From Candidatus Eisenbacteria bacterium (GTDB taxonomy: Bacteria; Desulfobacterota; Binatia; DP-6): 56,424 bases of DNA. The translations under genes and the position numbers were made by a program. This document shows, one piece after another, positions 17,521 through 25,894 of this stretch (its first letter is position 1; every line of letters begins with the position of its first letter). The DNA is taken from NCBI GenBank assembly GCA_035577985.1, contig DATJZY010000072.1, forward strand, positions 1-56,424. Reading direction: 5' to 3'. Below the pieces are notes generated by a model. It had not been told where the DNA came from. It did no database searches and saw only the letters and a program-made list of their open reading frames with translations.

Positions 17521-18387
17521 ATGTTCTCACTGATCGGCCTGTTCGTCGTCGCCGTTGCCGTGCTGGGCGGATTCGCCATGGCGGGCGGGCGCATGCAGGT
17601 GCTGATGCAGCCGAACGAGCTGGTCGTGATCGGCGGCGCCTGCCTGGGCACGCTCATCATCTCGGCCGTCGGCAACGTGCGCGGGCAGCTCCTGCGCACC
17701 GTGCTGAAGGCGTTCGGCAGCGGCGTTCCCGGACGCCAGGAGTACCTGGACCTCCTGAAGCTGCTCTACGAGCTCTTCACCTTCATGCGCCGCAACGGCG
17801 CCGTCGCCCTGGACGAGCACATCGCCGACGTGCGCAAGAGCCCCATCTTCCGGAAGTACACTTCGTTCCTGCGCAACGAGCGCGCCGTGGAGTTCCTGGT
17901 CGATGCCTTCAAGCAGGTCGTGAACGGCACGGCGTCGGCGGAGGAGCTGGAGGTGATGCTCGAGCAGGAGCTGGAGACGCACCACGAAGAGCACGCGATC
18001 CCGATCGGGCTCCTCAAGACCGCGGGCGACGCGCTGCCCGGCCTCGGCATCGTCGCCGCCGTGCTCGGCATCGTCACCACCATGGGCAAGCTCGACGCGA
18101 CGCCCGAGGAGATCGGGCACAACGTCGCCGCGGCGCTGGTCGGCACGTTCCTCGGCATCCTCCTCTCGTACGGCCTCGTGCAGCCGCTCGCGACCAACGC
18201 GGAGCTGCAGGAGGCGATCGGCAGCCGCTACCTGCGCTGCATCAAGGAGGGCCTCGTCGCGTCGCTGCGCGGCGCGGCGCCGATCGTGGCGATCGAGTTC
18301 GCCCGCAAGGCCATCTTCGCCGCGGACCGTCCGTCCAGCACCGAGACCGAGCGCGCATGCAAGGTCGTGAAGGCGGCGACCACGTGA
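17521..18387 (+). CDS. motA: Flagellar motor stator protein MotA
   Basis: The 288-residue protein matches MotA, the proton-channel stator subunit. It has helices at about residues 2-22 and 34-52, a cytoplasmic loop carrying the rotor-interacting RKSPIFRKYTSFLRNERA region, and two C-terminal helices (LPGLGIVAAVLGIVTTMG; LVGTFLGILLSYGLV). The length is as usual for MotA. It overlaps motB by 4 bp if motB starts at the GTG (GTGA at 18384), so the pair is coupled. No other flagellar or chemotaxis genes are within the window, so the rest of the flagellum must be elsewhere. Confidence 0.92.
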   Translation: MFSLIGLFVVAVAVLGGFAMAGGRMQVLMQPNELVVIGGACLGTLIISAVGNVRGQLLRTVLKAFGSGVPGRQEYLDLLKLLYELFTFMRRNGAVALDEHIADVRKSPIFRKYTSFLRNERAVEFLVDAFKQVVNGTASAEELEVMLEQELETHHEEHAIPIGLLKTAGDALPGLGIVAAVLGIVTTMGKLDATPEEIGHNVAAALVGTFLGILLSYGLVQPLATNAELQEAIGSRYLRCIKEGLVASLRGAAPIVAIEFARKAIFAADRPSSTETERACKVVKAATT

Positions 18388-19295
18388 CCGGATCCCACGA
18401 GCCGCCGCGCCCGCGCATCATCATCCGCAAGCGCCGGACCTTCGGGCACAACAACCGCATCGGCGTCTGGAAGCTCGCGTACGCCGACTTCGTGACGGCC
18501 ATGATGGCCTTCTTCATGGTGATGTGGCTCCTCACGCAGGCCGACCTGAAGCTCCGCTCGGAGATCGCGAAGTACTTCCGCAGCCCGGGCGTGCTGCCGG
18601 GCGGTGCGGCGATCAACGAGGAGATGAACGCGGCCCGGACGCGCGATCCGAAGGTCGTGACCGACGACATCCTCGTCGTGCAGGGCGAGGGCGAAGAGCG
18701 CGTCATGAAGGGTCGCGCGAAGGAGATCGAGAAGGCGGTCAAGCAGGCGGCGGCGGAGCACGCCGAGCTCGCAGGCATCGCCGAGCAGGTGAAGGTCGAG
18801 GTGACGCCGCAGGGCCTCCAGATCGAGGTCGTCGACCAGGGGCGCATGCTCCTGTTCGATCTCTCGTCGGCCGAGCTGAAGCCGCGCGTGCTGGAGCTGC
18901 TGCGCAGCATCGCGCCGGTGCTGGGCAAGCTGCCGAACCCGCTCCAGATCGGGGGCCACACCGATAGCCGGCCGTTCCCCACCGGCTCGGCGACGTCGAA
19001 CTGGCAGCTCGCCTTCCAGCGCGCCGAGAACGCGCGGCGGGTGCTCGAGGCGTCGGGCCTCTGGGCGGGCCAGGTCGAGCGTGTGATCTCGTACGCCGAT
19101 GTCGAGCCGCTCGATCCCTCGAATCCCCTCGCCGACGAGAACCGGCGCCTGTCCATCCTGGCCGTCCGTCGCTTCCCGGCGCCGCCGGCGAACGAGGGCG
19201 GTCCGATCACCGACGAGCTGACGCCGCCGGTCCCCGCACAGCCGCCGGCGCACGACGCCGGCCGGCCCGTTCACAACCCGAACGACCGGAGCTAG
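18384..19295 (+). CDS. motB: Flagellar motor stator protein MotB
   Basis: The 303-residue protein has the MotB plug/helix segment WKLAYADFVTAMMAFFMVMW, with the proton-carrying Asp in YADF. A periplasmic linker and an OmpA-like peptidoglycan-binding domain follow (IGGHTDSRPF, SNWQLAFQRAENARRVLE, ENRRLSILAV). It anchors the stator to the cell wall. Two starts are possible: ATG at 18357 or GTG at 18384. The GTG is preferred because it overlaps the motA stop and has an AAGGCGG-like site upstream. The tail is Pro/Asp-rich. Confidence 0.92.
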   Translation: MTGSHEPPRPRIIIRKRRTFGHNNRIGVWKLAYADFVTAMMAFFMVMWLLTQADLKLRSEIAKYFRSPGVLPGGAAINEEMNAARTRDPKVVTDDILVVQGEGEERVMKGRAKEIEKAVKQAAAEHAELAGIAEQVKVEVTPQGLQIEVVDQGRMLLFDLSSAELKPRVLELLRSIAPVLGKLPNPLQIGGHTDSRPFPTGSATSNWQLAFQRAENARRVLEASGLWAGQVERVISYADVEPLDPSNPLADENRRLSILAVRRFPAPPANEGGPITDELTPPVPAQPPAHDAGRPVHNPNDRS

Positions 19296-19306
19296 ACTCG
19301 CGGCGC

Positions 19307-21634
19307 TTGCGGCCGCGCGACCTCGAAACCCTCGAGCTGCCCCGTGTGCTCGACGCCGTCGCGGCGCACGCACGCTCCGCCGCCGGCCGCGACGTGGTGC
19401 GTGGTCTGCGGCCCACGGCCGACCCGCTCGAGGCCGAGCGTCGCCTGCGTGTGACGGCGGAGCTGATCGCCCTCGCGGCCGAGGATGGACGCATCCCGAC
19501 CGCGGACGTCCCGCTGCTCGGGGCGGCCCTCGCCGCCGCGACGCCGCACGGCGCCGCGCTCGAGTCGCGCCGGCTGGTCGAGATCCGCGACGTCATCGGC
19601 GTCTCGCGGCGCGTCGCTGCGGCCCTGCGCCGCGATCCGGCGCGCCATCCCACCCTGGCCACGATCGCCGACACGCTCGTGGACCTTCGCGATCTGCGCA
19701 CGACGCTCGCGCGGACGATCGACGAGGCGGGGCAGATCCGCGAGGATGCGAGCCCGTCGCTCGCCGCGATGCGCGCCAACTGCCGCGAGCTCCGCGCCCA
19801 GCTCGAGAACCGGCTCCTCGGCGTGGTCCGCGATCCATCGCACGGCGACGTCGTCGCCGACCAGTACGTGACCGTCCGCAACGGCCGCTACGTGGTTCCG
19901 ATCCGCGCCGCAGCCGCGTGGTCGTTCGGCGGGGTGGTGCAGGATCGGTCGGGCTCGGACGAGACCGTCTTCGTCGAGCCCCTGTTCGCGGTCGAGCTGA
20001 ACAACCGTCTCCTGCTCGCCTCCAAGGAGGAGGAAGCCGAGGAGCGGCGCGTGCGCGCCGAGCTGACCGATCTCGTGCGCGTGAACGTCGACGCGCTGGG
20101 CGCGCTCGAAGCCGCGCTCGCCACCGTCGACGCACACGGCGCGATCGCCGCCTTCGCCGCCGCCCACCGTGCGACGCGCCCGACGCTCGGCGCCGGCGAC
20201 GTCGTGCTGCGGGCCGCGCGTCATCCCCTGCTCGAGCTGGCCGGGCGTCCCGTCGTACCCGTCGACCTGGTCCTGGGCGCGACGCAGCGCGGCCTCGCCA
20301 TCACCGGGCCGAATGCGGGCGGCAAGACCGTGGCCCTGAAGACCCTCGGCCTCTCCGCGCTCCTCGCCCAGACCGGGCTCTTCGTGCACGCCGCCGAGGG
20401 GTCCCGCCTGCCCTGCTTCGGCGCGGTGCTCGCCGACATCGGGGACGCGCAGTCGATCGAGCGCGACCTCTCGACCTTCACCGCCCACGCGACGAACCTG
20501 GCCGCCATCGCGGCCGGCACGGGACCGGGGTCGCTCGTCCTCCTCGACGAACCGGGCGCCGGGACCGACCCGGTCGAGGGCGCCGCGCTCGCCGTGGGCG
20601 TGCTCACCGACCTCCTCGAGCGCGGGCCGTACGTCGTCTTCACGACACACTTCGCGCAGGTGAAGACGTACGCGCTGTCGGAGCGGGCGATCGAGGTCGC
20701 GGCGTGCGACGTCGACGCGGAGACCGGCGCGCCGCGCTACCAGCTCGTCTACCACTCCGTGGGCCAGAGCTTCGCCCTGCCGATCGCCCGCCGGCACGGC
20801 GTTCCACCGCGGGCGATCGAGGTGGCCGAGCGACTCCTCGTCGGCGAGAGCCAGGACCTCGCCCGCGCCCTCGCCCGCCTCGTGACTACGCGGCGCGAGC
20901 TCGAGCGCGCCAAGGACGAGATGGCGGCGGAGCGCGCGCGGCTGGCCGCCGCGCGTGCGGAGTCGGAGCAGCTCGCGAACGACCTGCGCGCGCGCCAGCG
21001 GGACCGCTGGAACGAAGACCTCGAGGCGTCTCGCCGTTTCGTGCGCGAGATCGAGCGCAAGGGCCGTGCCGTCATCGAGGAGCTGCGGGCGCGACCGGAG
21101 CCCTCGACGCTGCGAGCCTTCGTGCGCGACGCGACCGGCGAGATCGCGACGCATGCGCCCGCCTCGCCGGAGGCACCGCCGCCCGAGCAGCCGCTGCGCA
21201 TCGGCGACTTCGTCGAGGTGCTCGGCGGCAGCATCCGCGGCGAGCTGGTCGAGATCCACGGCGAGCGCGCGCGCATCCAGCGTGGCGGTCTCCGCTTCGA
21301 GGTGGCGACCAACCAGCTCCGCCCGGCCAAAGAGGCCCCACGCCCCGGCCGCATCGCCGTGCAGGTCTCGCCACCGCCCGAGGCCGATCACGAGCGCGGC
21401 GAGATCAACCTGATCGGCCAGCGCGCCCGCGAGGCGATCGACGCGCTGGCGGGATTCCTCGACCGCTCGGTGCGCCTCGGCTTGTCCGAGGTCCGCATCG
21501 TGCACGGCGTCGGGACCGGGGCGCTCCGGCGCGCCGTGCAGGAGTTCCTCGCCGCCAGCCCGTACTGCGTCAAGTTCCGCGACGAGGAGCCGGCGCGCGG
21601 CGGCGGCGGCGTGACCGTGGTCGAGCTCGACTAA
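19307..21634 (+). CDS. mutS2: MutS2 family ATPase/endonuclease
   Basis: The 775-residue protein has the MutS2 plan: a core/clamp region, an ABC-type ATPase with Walker A GPNAGGKT (about residues 334-341), and Walker B LVLLDEPGAGTD. A long coiled coil follows (about 520-600), then a KOW-like segment and a C-terminal Smr domain containing EVRIVHGVGTGALR. MutS2 acts on branched DNA to limit recombination and, in some bacteria, resolves collided ribosomes. The start is a TTG 11 bp after motB. The domain set is complete. A strong hairpin follows its stop. Confidence 0.93.
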   Translation: MRPRDLETLELPRVLDAVAAHARSAAGRDVVRGLRPTADPLEAERRLRVTAELIALAAEDGRIPTADVPLLGAALAAATPHGAALESRRLVEIRDVIGVSRRVAAALRRDPARHPTLATIADTLVDLRDLRTTLARTIDEAGQIREDASPSLAAMRANCRELRAQLENRLLGVVRDPSHGDVVADQYVTVRNGRYVVPIRAAAAWSFGGVVQDRSGSDETVFVEPLFAVELNNRLLLASKEEEAEERRVRAELTDLVRVNVDALGALEAALATVDAHGAIAAFAAAHRATRPTLGAGDVVLRAARHPLLELAGRPVVPVDLVLGATQRGLAITGPNAGGKTVALKTLGLSALLAQTGLFVHAAEGSRLPCFGAVLADIGDAQSIERDLSTFTAHATNLAAIAAGTGPGSLVLLDEPGAGTDPVEGAALAVGVLTDLLERGPYVVFTTHFAQVKTYALSERAIEVAACDVDAETGAPRYQLVYHSVGQSFALPIARRHGVPPRAIEVAERLLVGESQDLARALARLVTTRRELERAKDEMAAERARLAAARAESEQLANDLRARQRDRWNEDLEASRRFVREIERKGRAVIEELRARPEPSTLRAFVRDATGEIATHAPASPEAPPPEQPLRIGDFVEVLGGSIRGELVEIHGERARIQRGGLRFEVATNQLRPAKEAPRPGRIAVQVSPPPEADHERGEINLIGQRAREAIDALAGFLDRSVRLGLSEVRIVHGVGTGALRRAVQEFLAASPYCVKFRDEEPARGGGGVTVVELD

Positions 21635-21635
21635 T

Positions 21636-21662
21636 CCGCCCCAAGACTACGTCTTGGGGCGG
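21636..21662. terminator. Perfect hairpin after mutS2
   Basis: The arms CCGCCCCAAGAC and GTCTTGGGGCGG form a perfect 12-bp stem with the loop TAC, starting 2 nt after the mutS2 stop. There is no T-tract on either side, so this is a termination-like or mRNA-protecting structure and not a classical intrinsic terminator. Confidence 0.65.
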
Positions 21663-21695
21663 GGTCGAAGGCGAGAGTGGGGCGTTCGTGGCACG

Positions 21696-21749
21696 CGCGA
21701 CCGGTATGCCGCGGCCAGCGAAGCTGGCGCGGCAGGCGTGCTACGCACG
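21696..21749 (+). repeat. 54-nt hairpin repeat, copy B
   Basis: This copy matches copy A at 14887-14940 at all but three positions, and shares its CCAGCGAAGCTGG core and CGCGGCAGGCGTGC tail. It lies in the gap between the convergent mutS2 and Hsp33 genes. Confidence 0.75.
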
Positions 21750-21783
21750 ACGAACGTGGGGTGTACCGGACTCGACCGTGCTC

Positions 21784-22653
21784 TCAAGTCGACAGCAGTG
21801 CACCCAGCTCGCCTTCGGTGACGACGTAGGTGGTGCTGCAGAATTCGCAGACCGCTTCGGCAGGGCGGCCTTCGGCGATGAGCGCTTCGATCTCGCCGCG
21901 ACCCATGGCGAGGATCGCGGCCTGCACGCGGCGGCGGCTGCAGCGGCACTGGAAGCGGACGTCGCGCTCGTCGAGGACGCGGCCGGGCATGCCGGCGAGG
22001 AGCTCGGCCAAGATCGCCGCCGGCACCAGCAAGGTGCGAACGAGATCGCTCGGCGCCGGCGCACGCTCGACGCGCGCGGCGACGCGCGCGAGCACGTCGG
22101 GATCGGCGCCCGGCATTCCCTGCAGGAGATAGCCGCCCGCGGCCCGCACCTCGCCGTCGCTTCCGACCAGGACGCCGACGCCGACCGCGGAGGGCGTCTG
22201 CTCCGAGGTCGTGAGGTAGCTCGCGACGTCGATGCCGATCTCGCCCGACACGAGCGGCACGACGCTGCGGTAGATCGATCCACCGGCGAGCGGGACGCGC
22301 ATGACGCACAGGACGCCGCTGCCGAGCGCCCCGCCGACGTCGAGCTTGCCGCCGCGCAGCGGCACGTCGGTCTTCGGTCGATAGGCGAACCCGCGCGTCG
22401 TCCCCTCCGGCGTCGCCTCGGCGAGCATGCCGCGCAGCGGGCCGTCGCCCGTGAACTCCATCGAGAGCCGCTCGTCGCGCTTCACGGTCGTCGCCAGCAG
22501 GAGCGACGCCGTGAGCGCACGCCCGAGCGCCGCCGTCGCCGTCGGGAAGGTGCCGTGACGCACGCGCGCCTCGTCGCAGAGGTCGGTGGTGACGGCGGCG
22601 ACGCCGCGCACGGCGCCGTCGTCGGTGAGAATGCGCGCCAGCCGATCAGCCAC
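21784..22653 (-). CDS. hslO: Redox-regulated chaperone Hsp33
   Basis: The 289-residue protein matches Hsp33, a cytosolic holdase switched on by oxidative unfolding. The C-terminal zinc switch is complete: Cys236-x-Cys238 (QCRCS) and, 30 residues on, Cys269-x-x-Cys272 (CEFC). The N-terminal core includes ATAALGRALTASLLLAT and GDGPLRGMLAEA. The GTG start at 22653 overlaps the DsbD stop by 8 bp. Pairing of a redox-sensed chaperone with a disulfide reductase suggests a shared oxidative-stress role. Confidence 0.92.
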   Translation of the reverse strand: MADRLARILTDDGAVRGVAAVTTDLCDEARVRHGTFPTATAALGRALTASLLLATTVKRDERLSMEFTGDGPLRGMLAEATPEGTTRGFAYRPKTDVPLRGGKLDVGGALGSGVLCVMRVPLAGGSIYRSVVPLVSGEIGIDVASYLTTSEQTPSAVGVGVLVGSDGEVRAAGGYLLQGMPGADPDVLARVAARVERAPAPSDLVRTLLVPAAILAELLAGMPGRVLDERDVRFQCRCSRRRVQAAILAMGRGEIEALIAEGRPAEAVCEFCSTTYVVTEGELGALLST

Positions 22654-24325
22654 GCTGCGCTCCGGACATCGCCACCTCGCGCAGGGCGCGATGGAAGTCC
22701 GGCGCCTCGACATAGCCGACGAAGCGCCGGCGCTCCTCGCCGTGGGCGTCGAGCAGCACGTAGGTCGGGACGCCGGGGACGCCGAAGCGCGACATGAGCG
22801 CCGCCGTCCCGTCGTCCTCCTCGCTCACGTCGGCCTTGAGCGTCGCGAACTCTCGCGCCGCCTCGACGACCTCCGGATCGCGGAACGTCGTACGCTCCAT
22901 CTCGCGACACGGGATGCACCACACGGCCTGGAAATCGATCAGCACGGGCCGGCCCGCGTCGCGGGCCTCGGCGAGCGCGCGGTCCGAGAACTGGCTCCAG
23001 GCGATCGCGACCGGCGGCTCGCCGACCAGGAGCGTCGCCGCGCCCGCGATCGCAACGGCGACACCCGCGGCGCGGCGGAGCCATCGGAGCGCGGGATGTC
23101 GTACGACCCCCATGAACCCGAGGACGAGCCCGCCCCCGATCATGAGCGCGGCCCGTCCGAGCGTGACGTCCTGCGGTCGCAAGAGCGGCGTCGCGAAGTG
23201 GAGCGCGAGCCCGAGCAGCAGGAACCCGAACAGGTGCTCCATCCACACGAGCCACGCGCCGGAGCGCGGCAGCCGCCGCACGCGCTCGGCCACGAGCGCG
23301 AGGCCGAGGTACGGCAGCCCCAGCCCGACCCCGAGCGCGGAGAAGAGTGCGAGGCCTTCCGGCACGGATTGGCGCGCACCGACGTAGAGCAGGAGCGCCG
23401 CGACGATGGGTCCGATGCAGGGTGCGGCGACGACGCCCATCGTCAGCCCCATGAAGAGCGCGCCGAGCGCGCCCTCGCCCGTCCGGCTCGCCCACTGCAT
23501 GATGCCCGACGGCATGCGGAGCTGGTAGAGGCCGAAGTTGCTCGCCGCGAGGACCACCATGAGGGTCGCGATCGCGCCCAGCACGGCGGGCTTCTGCAGC
23601 GCCGCGCCGAAGAGCGATCCCGTGAGCGCCGCCGTGGCACCCAGGGCCGAAAACGTGAGGCAGATGCCGAGCACGTAGGCGACGGCGCGCGCCGGGGCGC
23701 CGCGCTCGTGCCCGGTCGTGCCGCCGAAGAAGGCGACCGTCACCGAGATGAGCGGGTACACGCAGGGCGTGAGGTTGAGCGCCATGCCGAGGAGGACTAC
23801 CCACGCGAGCGTCCCGGCCCAGCCGAAGCGGGCGATCCACTGCTCGACCTCGTTGCCGGCCGCCGGCGCCGACCGCGTTGCGCCCGGCGCAGCGGCCGCG
23901 CGCGTCTCGGCAACCAGCTCGAGCGTACGGGGCGGCAGGCAGGTGGTGTCGTCGCAGGCCTGGAAGCGCAGCTTTGCGCGCACGGGGGTGGGCTCGGTTG
24001 CCGCGCCTTCGAGCGGCGCCTCGAAGCGCACCTTGCCCTCGTAGAGCTCGAGCGCCTTGCCGTCCGAGAACTCGAGCACCCTCGACACCGACCGTGGCCA
24101 GACGATCGGCCCCACGTGCAGGCCGGCAGGCGGCGTCAGGTCGAGGGTCGTCGGGATGAGGAAGCGATCCTTGGGATCGTGGGCGTTCACGTGCCAGCCC
24201 GCCGCGACCGTCATCTCGACCACGGCGCGCGCGCCGTCGATCCGCATGACCGCCGTCACCGGATCCGCCGCACGTGCGCCGGAGGCGACGAGCGTCGCAG
24301 CCAGCACGACCCACCGAAGACGCAT
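22646..24325 (-). CDS. dsbD: Thiol:disulfide interchange protein DsbD
   Basis: The 559-residue inner-membrane protein carries electrons from cytosolic thioredoxin to periplasmic disulfide partners. Visible parts are a signal peptide (RLRWVVLAATLVASGARA) and a periplasmic DsbD-alpha domain with CDDTTCLPP. Eight membrane helices follow, with the redox cysteines in MALNLTPCVYPLI and VAAPCIGP. A C-terminal thioredoxin domain carries WCIPC. All three cysteine pairs are present. The ATG at 24325 is used; a GTG at 24328 is adjacent. It lies 11 bp downstream of the riboflavin gene and overlaps hslO. Confidence 0.93.
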   Translation of the reverse strand: MRLRWVVLAATLVASGARAADPVTAVMRIDGARAVVEMTVAAGWHVNAHDPKDRFLIPTTLDLTPPAGLHVGPIVWPRSVSRVLEFSDGKALELYEGKVRFEAPLEGAATEPTPVRAKLRFQACDDTTCLPPRTLELVAETRAAAAPGATRSAPAAGNEVEQWIARFGWAGTLAWVVLLGMALNLTPCVYPLISVTVAFFGGTTGHERGAPARAVAYVLGICLTFSALGATAALTGSLFGAALQKPAVLGAIATLMVVLAASNFGLYQLRMPSGIMQWASRTGEGALGALFMGLTMGVVAAPCIGPIVAALLLYVGARQSVPEGLALFSALGVGLGLPYLGLALVAERVRRLPRSGAWLVWMEHLFGFLLLGLALHFATPLLRPQDVTLGRAALMIGGGLVLGFMGVVRHPALRWLRRAAGVAVAIAGAATLLVGEPPVAIAWSQFSDRALAEARDAGRPVLIDFQAVWCIPCREMERTTFRDPEVVEAAREFATLKADVSEEDDGTAALMSRFGVPGVPTYVLLDAHGEERRRFVGYVEAPDFHRALREVAMSGAQRG

Positions 24326-24336
24326 CACGATCGGCC

Positions 24337-25551
24337 TCAGCGCAGCGGAAGCACCTTCGAGCCGCGCGGCTCCGCGTGGGAATCGGCGGCCGTCCCGTCA
24401 GATGTGGTCGCAGCCGCCACCGTGAGCGGCACCCACTCGACGATCTCGAGCCCGTAGGCCGGCAGGCTGACCAGACGGAGCGGGTTGTTCGTGAGCCAGC
24501 GGATCTTCCGCACGCCGATGTCGTGCAGGATCTGCGCGCCGATGCCGAAGCCCCGGAAGATCGACGAGCGCGGTGAGAGGAAGCCCGTGCTGGGCGGCGT
24601 CGGGTTGCCCTCGGGCAGCGAGAAGAGGTCGAGGCCGCGACCCGTGCGGCGGAGGTACAGGATCACGCCGCGTCCCTCGGACGCGATGCGCTCCATGGAG
24701 CGATGGAGGAGGTTTCGCGTGTCGCGCTCGCGATAGCCGAAGATGTCGCCCGGGAGGTATTCGATGTGCGGGCGGACCAGGACCGGCTCGTCGGTCTTCA
24801 CGTCGCCCTTCACGAGCACCAGGTGCTCGTGCTCGTCGATGTCCGTGCGGTACACGAGGGCGCGGAACTCGCCGCCGTAGCGCGTGTTGAGCGGCGCCTC
24901 GGCCACGCAGTGCACGAGCGTCTCGTGACGGCTGCGATAGCCGATCAGGTCGGCGATGGTCGCGATCTTGATGCCGTGCTCGCGCGCGAAGCGTTCGAGG
25001 TCCGGGAGGCGCGCCATGGTTCCGTCCTCGTTCATGATCTCGCAGATGACGCCGGCGGGCACGAGACCTGCGAGCCGCGCCATGTCGACGACGCCCTCGG
25101 TCTGCCCGGCGCGCACGAGGACGCCGCCGTTGCGGGCGCGCAGCGGAAAGACGTGGCCGGGCGAGACGATGTCGTTCGGCCCCGCGTCGGCGCGGATGGC
25201 GGTGCGGATCGTCGTCGCGCGGTCGATCGCCGAGATGCCGGTGCGAACGCCGTGGCGCGCGTTGATCGACACCGTGAAGGCCGTCCCGAGCGGGGCCCGG
25301 TTCTCGCGCACCATCATCGGGAGCCCGAGCTGATCGCAGCGGTTCTCGGTGAGCGCCAGGCAGATGAGCCCGCGACCGTAGGTCGCCATGAAGTTCACGT
25401 GCTCGGCCGTCACGCGCTCGGCGGGGACGCACAGATCGCCCTCGTTCTCGCGATCCTCGTCGTCCATGAGGATGATCATGCGCCCGGCGCGGAACTCTTC
25501 GAGCGCCTCCTCGATCGGCACGATGCTGCTGCCTTGGCGGCGGCGAGGCAT
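24337..25551 (-). CDS. ribB: 3,4-dihydroxy-2-butanone 4-phosphate synthase with degenerate GCH II domain (RibBX-like)
   Basis: The 404-residue protein has an intact N-terminal RibB domain (about residues 1-205) with [30 protein letters not shown] and SPGHVFPL. This domain makes the four-carbon precursor of riboflavin from ribulose 5-phosphate. The second domain aligns with GTP cyclohydrolase II (GYGIGAQ-like [20 protein letters not shown]), but the zinc cysteines are gone. The usual SECLTGD reads IEYLPGD and the CDC motif is RERD. It should therefore lack GTP cyclohydrolase activity, as described for RibBX proteins. The ATG at 25551 is chosen because upstream sequence is Arg/Ser-rich. A separate RibA would be needed elsewhere. 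Confidence 0.88.
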   Translation of the reverse strand: MPRRRQGSSIVPIEEALEEFRAGRMIILMDDEDRENEGDLCVPAERVTAEHVNFMATYGRGLICLALTENRCDQLGLPMMVRENRAPLGTAFTVSINARHGVRTGISAIDRATTIRTAIRADAGPNDIVSPGHVFPLRARNGGVLVRAGQTEGVVDMARLAGLVPAGVICEIMNEDGTMARLPDLERFAREHGIKIATIADLIGYRSRHETLVHCVAEAPLNTRYGGEFRALVYRTDIDEHEHLVLVKGDVKTDEPVLVRPHIEYLPGDIFGYRERDTRNLLHRSMERIASEGRGVILYLRRTGRGLDLFSLPEGNPTPPSTGFLSPRSSIFRGFGIGAQILHDIGVRKIRWLTNNPLRLVSLPAYGLEIVEWVPLTVAAATTSDGTAADSHAEPRGSKVLPLR

Positions 25552-25894
25552 GCGGGGCCGATCATAACGGCGGCGTCCCGCCGAGGCTAGCAGAGCCGGA
25601 CCGGCCGAACCGCGGGACGGGCTACCCCGCGAGGCGGGGATGTGTCTGCGCGAATTGGTCAACTTCTCGCCTATTCCACCCCAGGGGTGGGTGCTACGCG
25701 TGGAGCGTACGATTCATCCACCCGCGCAGCCGCGCCCGCGCGACGAGGCATGCGCACGACGTAGGCGGGAACGCGTTCATCTCCGCGAAGATCGACCTGC
25801 CGAAGCCGTGCTTCGCTCCGATCGTCTTCATCGTGGCGGGCGACGAAGACGATTGGCTCGCGGTGACGGGTGTCGGCCCGCGCCCCTCGATCGA
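25552..25894. other. Intergenic region between glmU and ribBX-like gene
   Basis: This gap of about 340 bp lacks a supportable gene. It holds two short hairpins: CCCCGC-GAG-GCGGGG (25625-25639) and CCACCCC-A-GGGGTGG (25676-25690). On the plus strand a start-less open frame ends at 25898 with protein-like residues (FAPIVFIVAGDEDDWLAVTG), perhaps the tail of a lost gene. I looked for the FMN-riboswitch (RFN) core expected before some riboflavin genes and did not find it. Confidence 0.45.

Noticed and set aside
19918..22797. 959-codon plus-strand frame across mutS2, Hsp33 and DsbD
   Set aside because: It is a shifted frame of mutS2 with Arg/Ala-rich content and runs antisense through two well-supported genes.
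25552..25700. Possible FMN riboswitch upstream of the riboflavin gene
   Set aside because: The conserved RFN core sequences are absent on the minus strand; only unrelated short hairpins occur.
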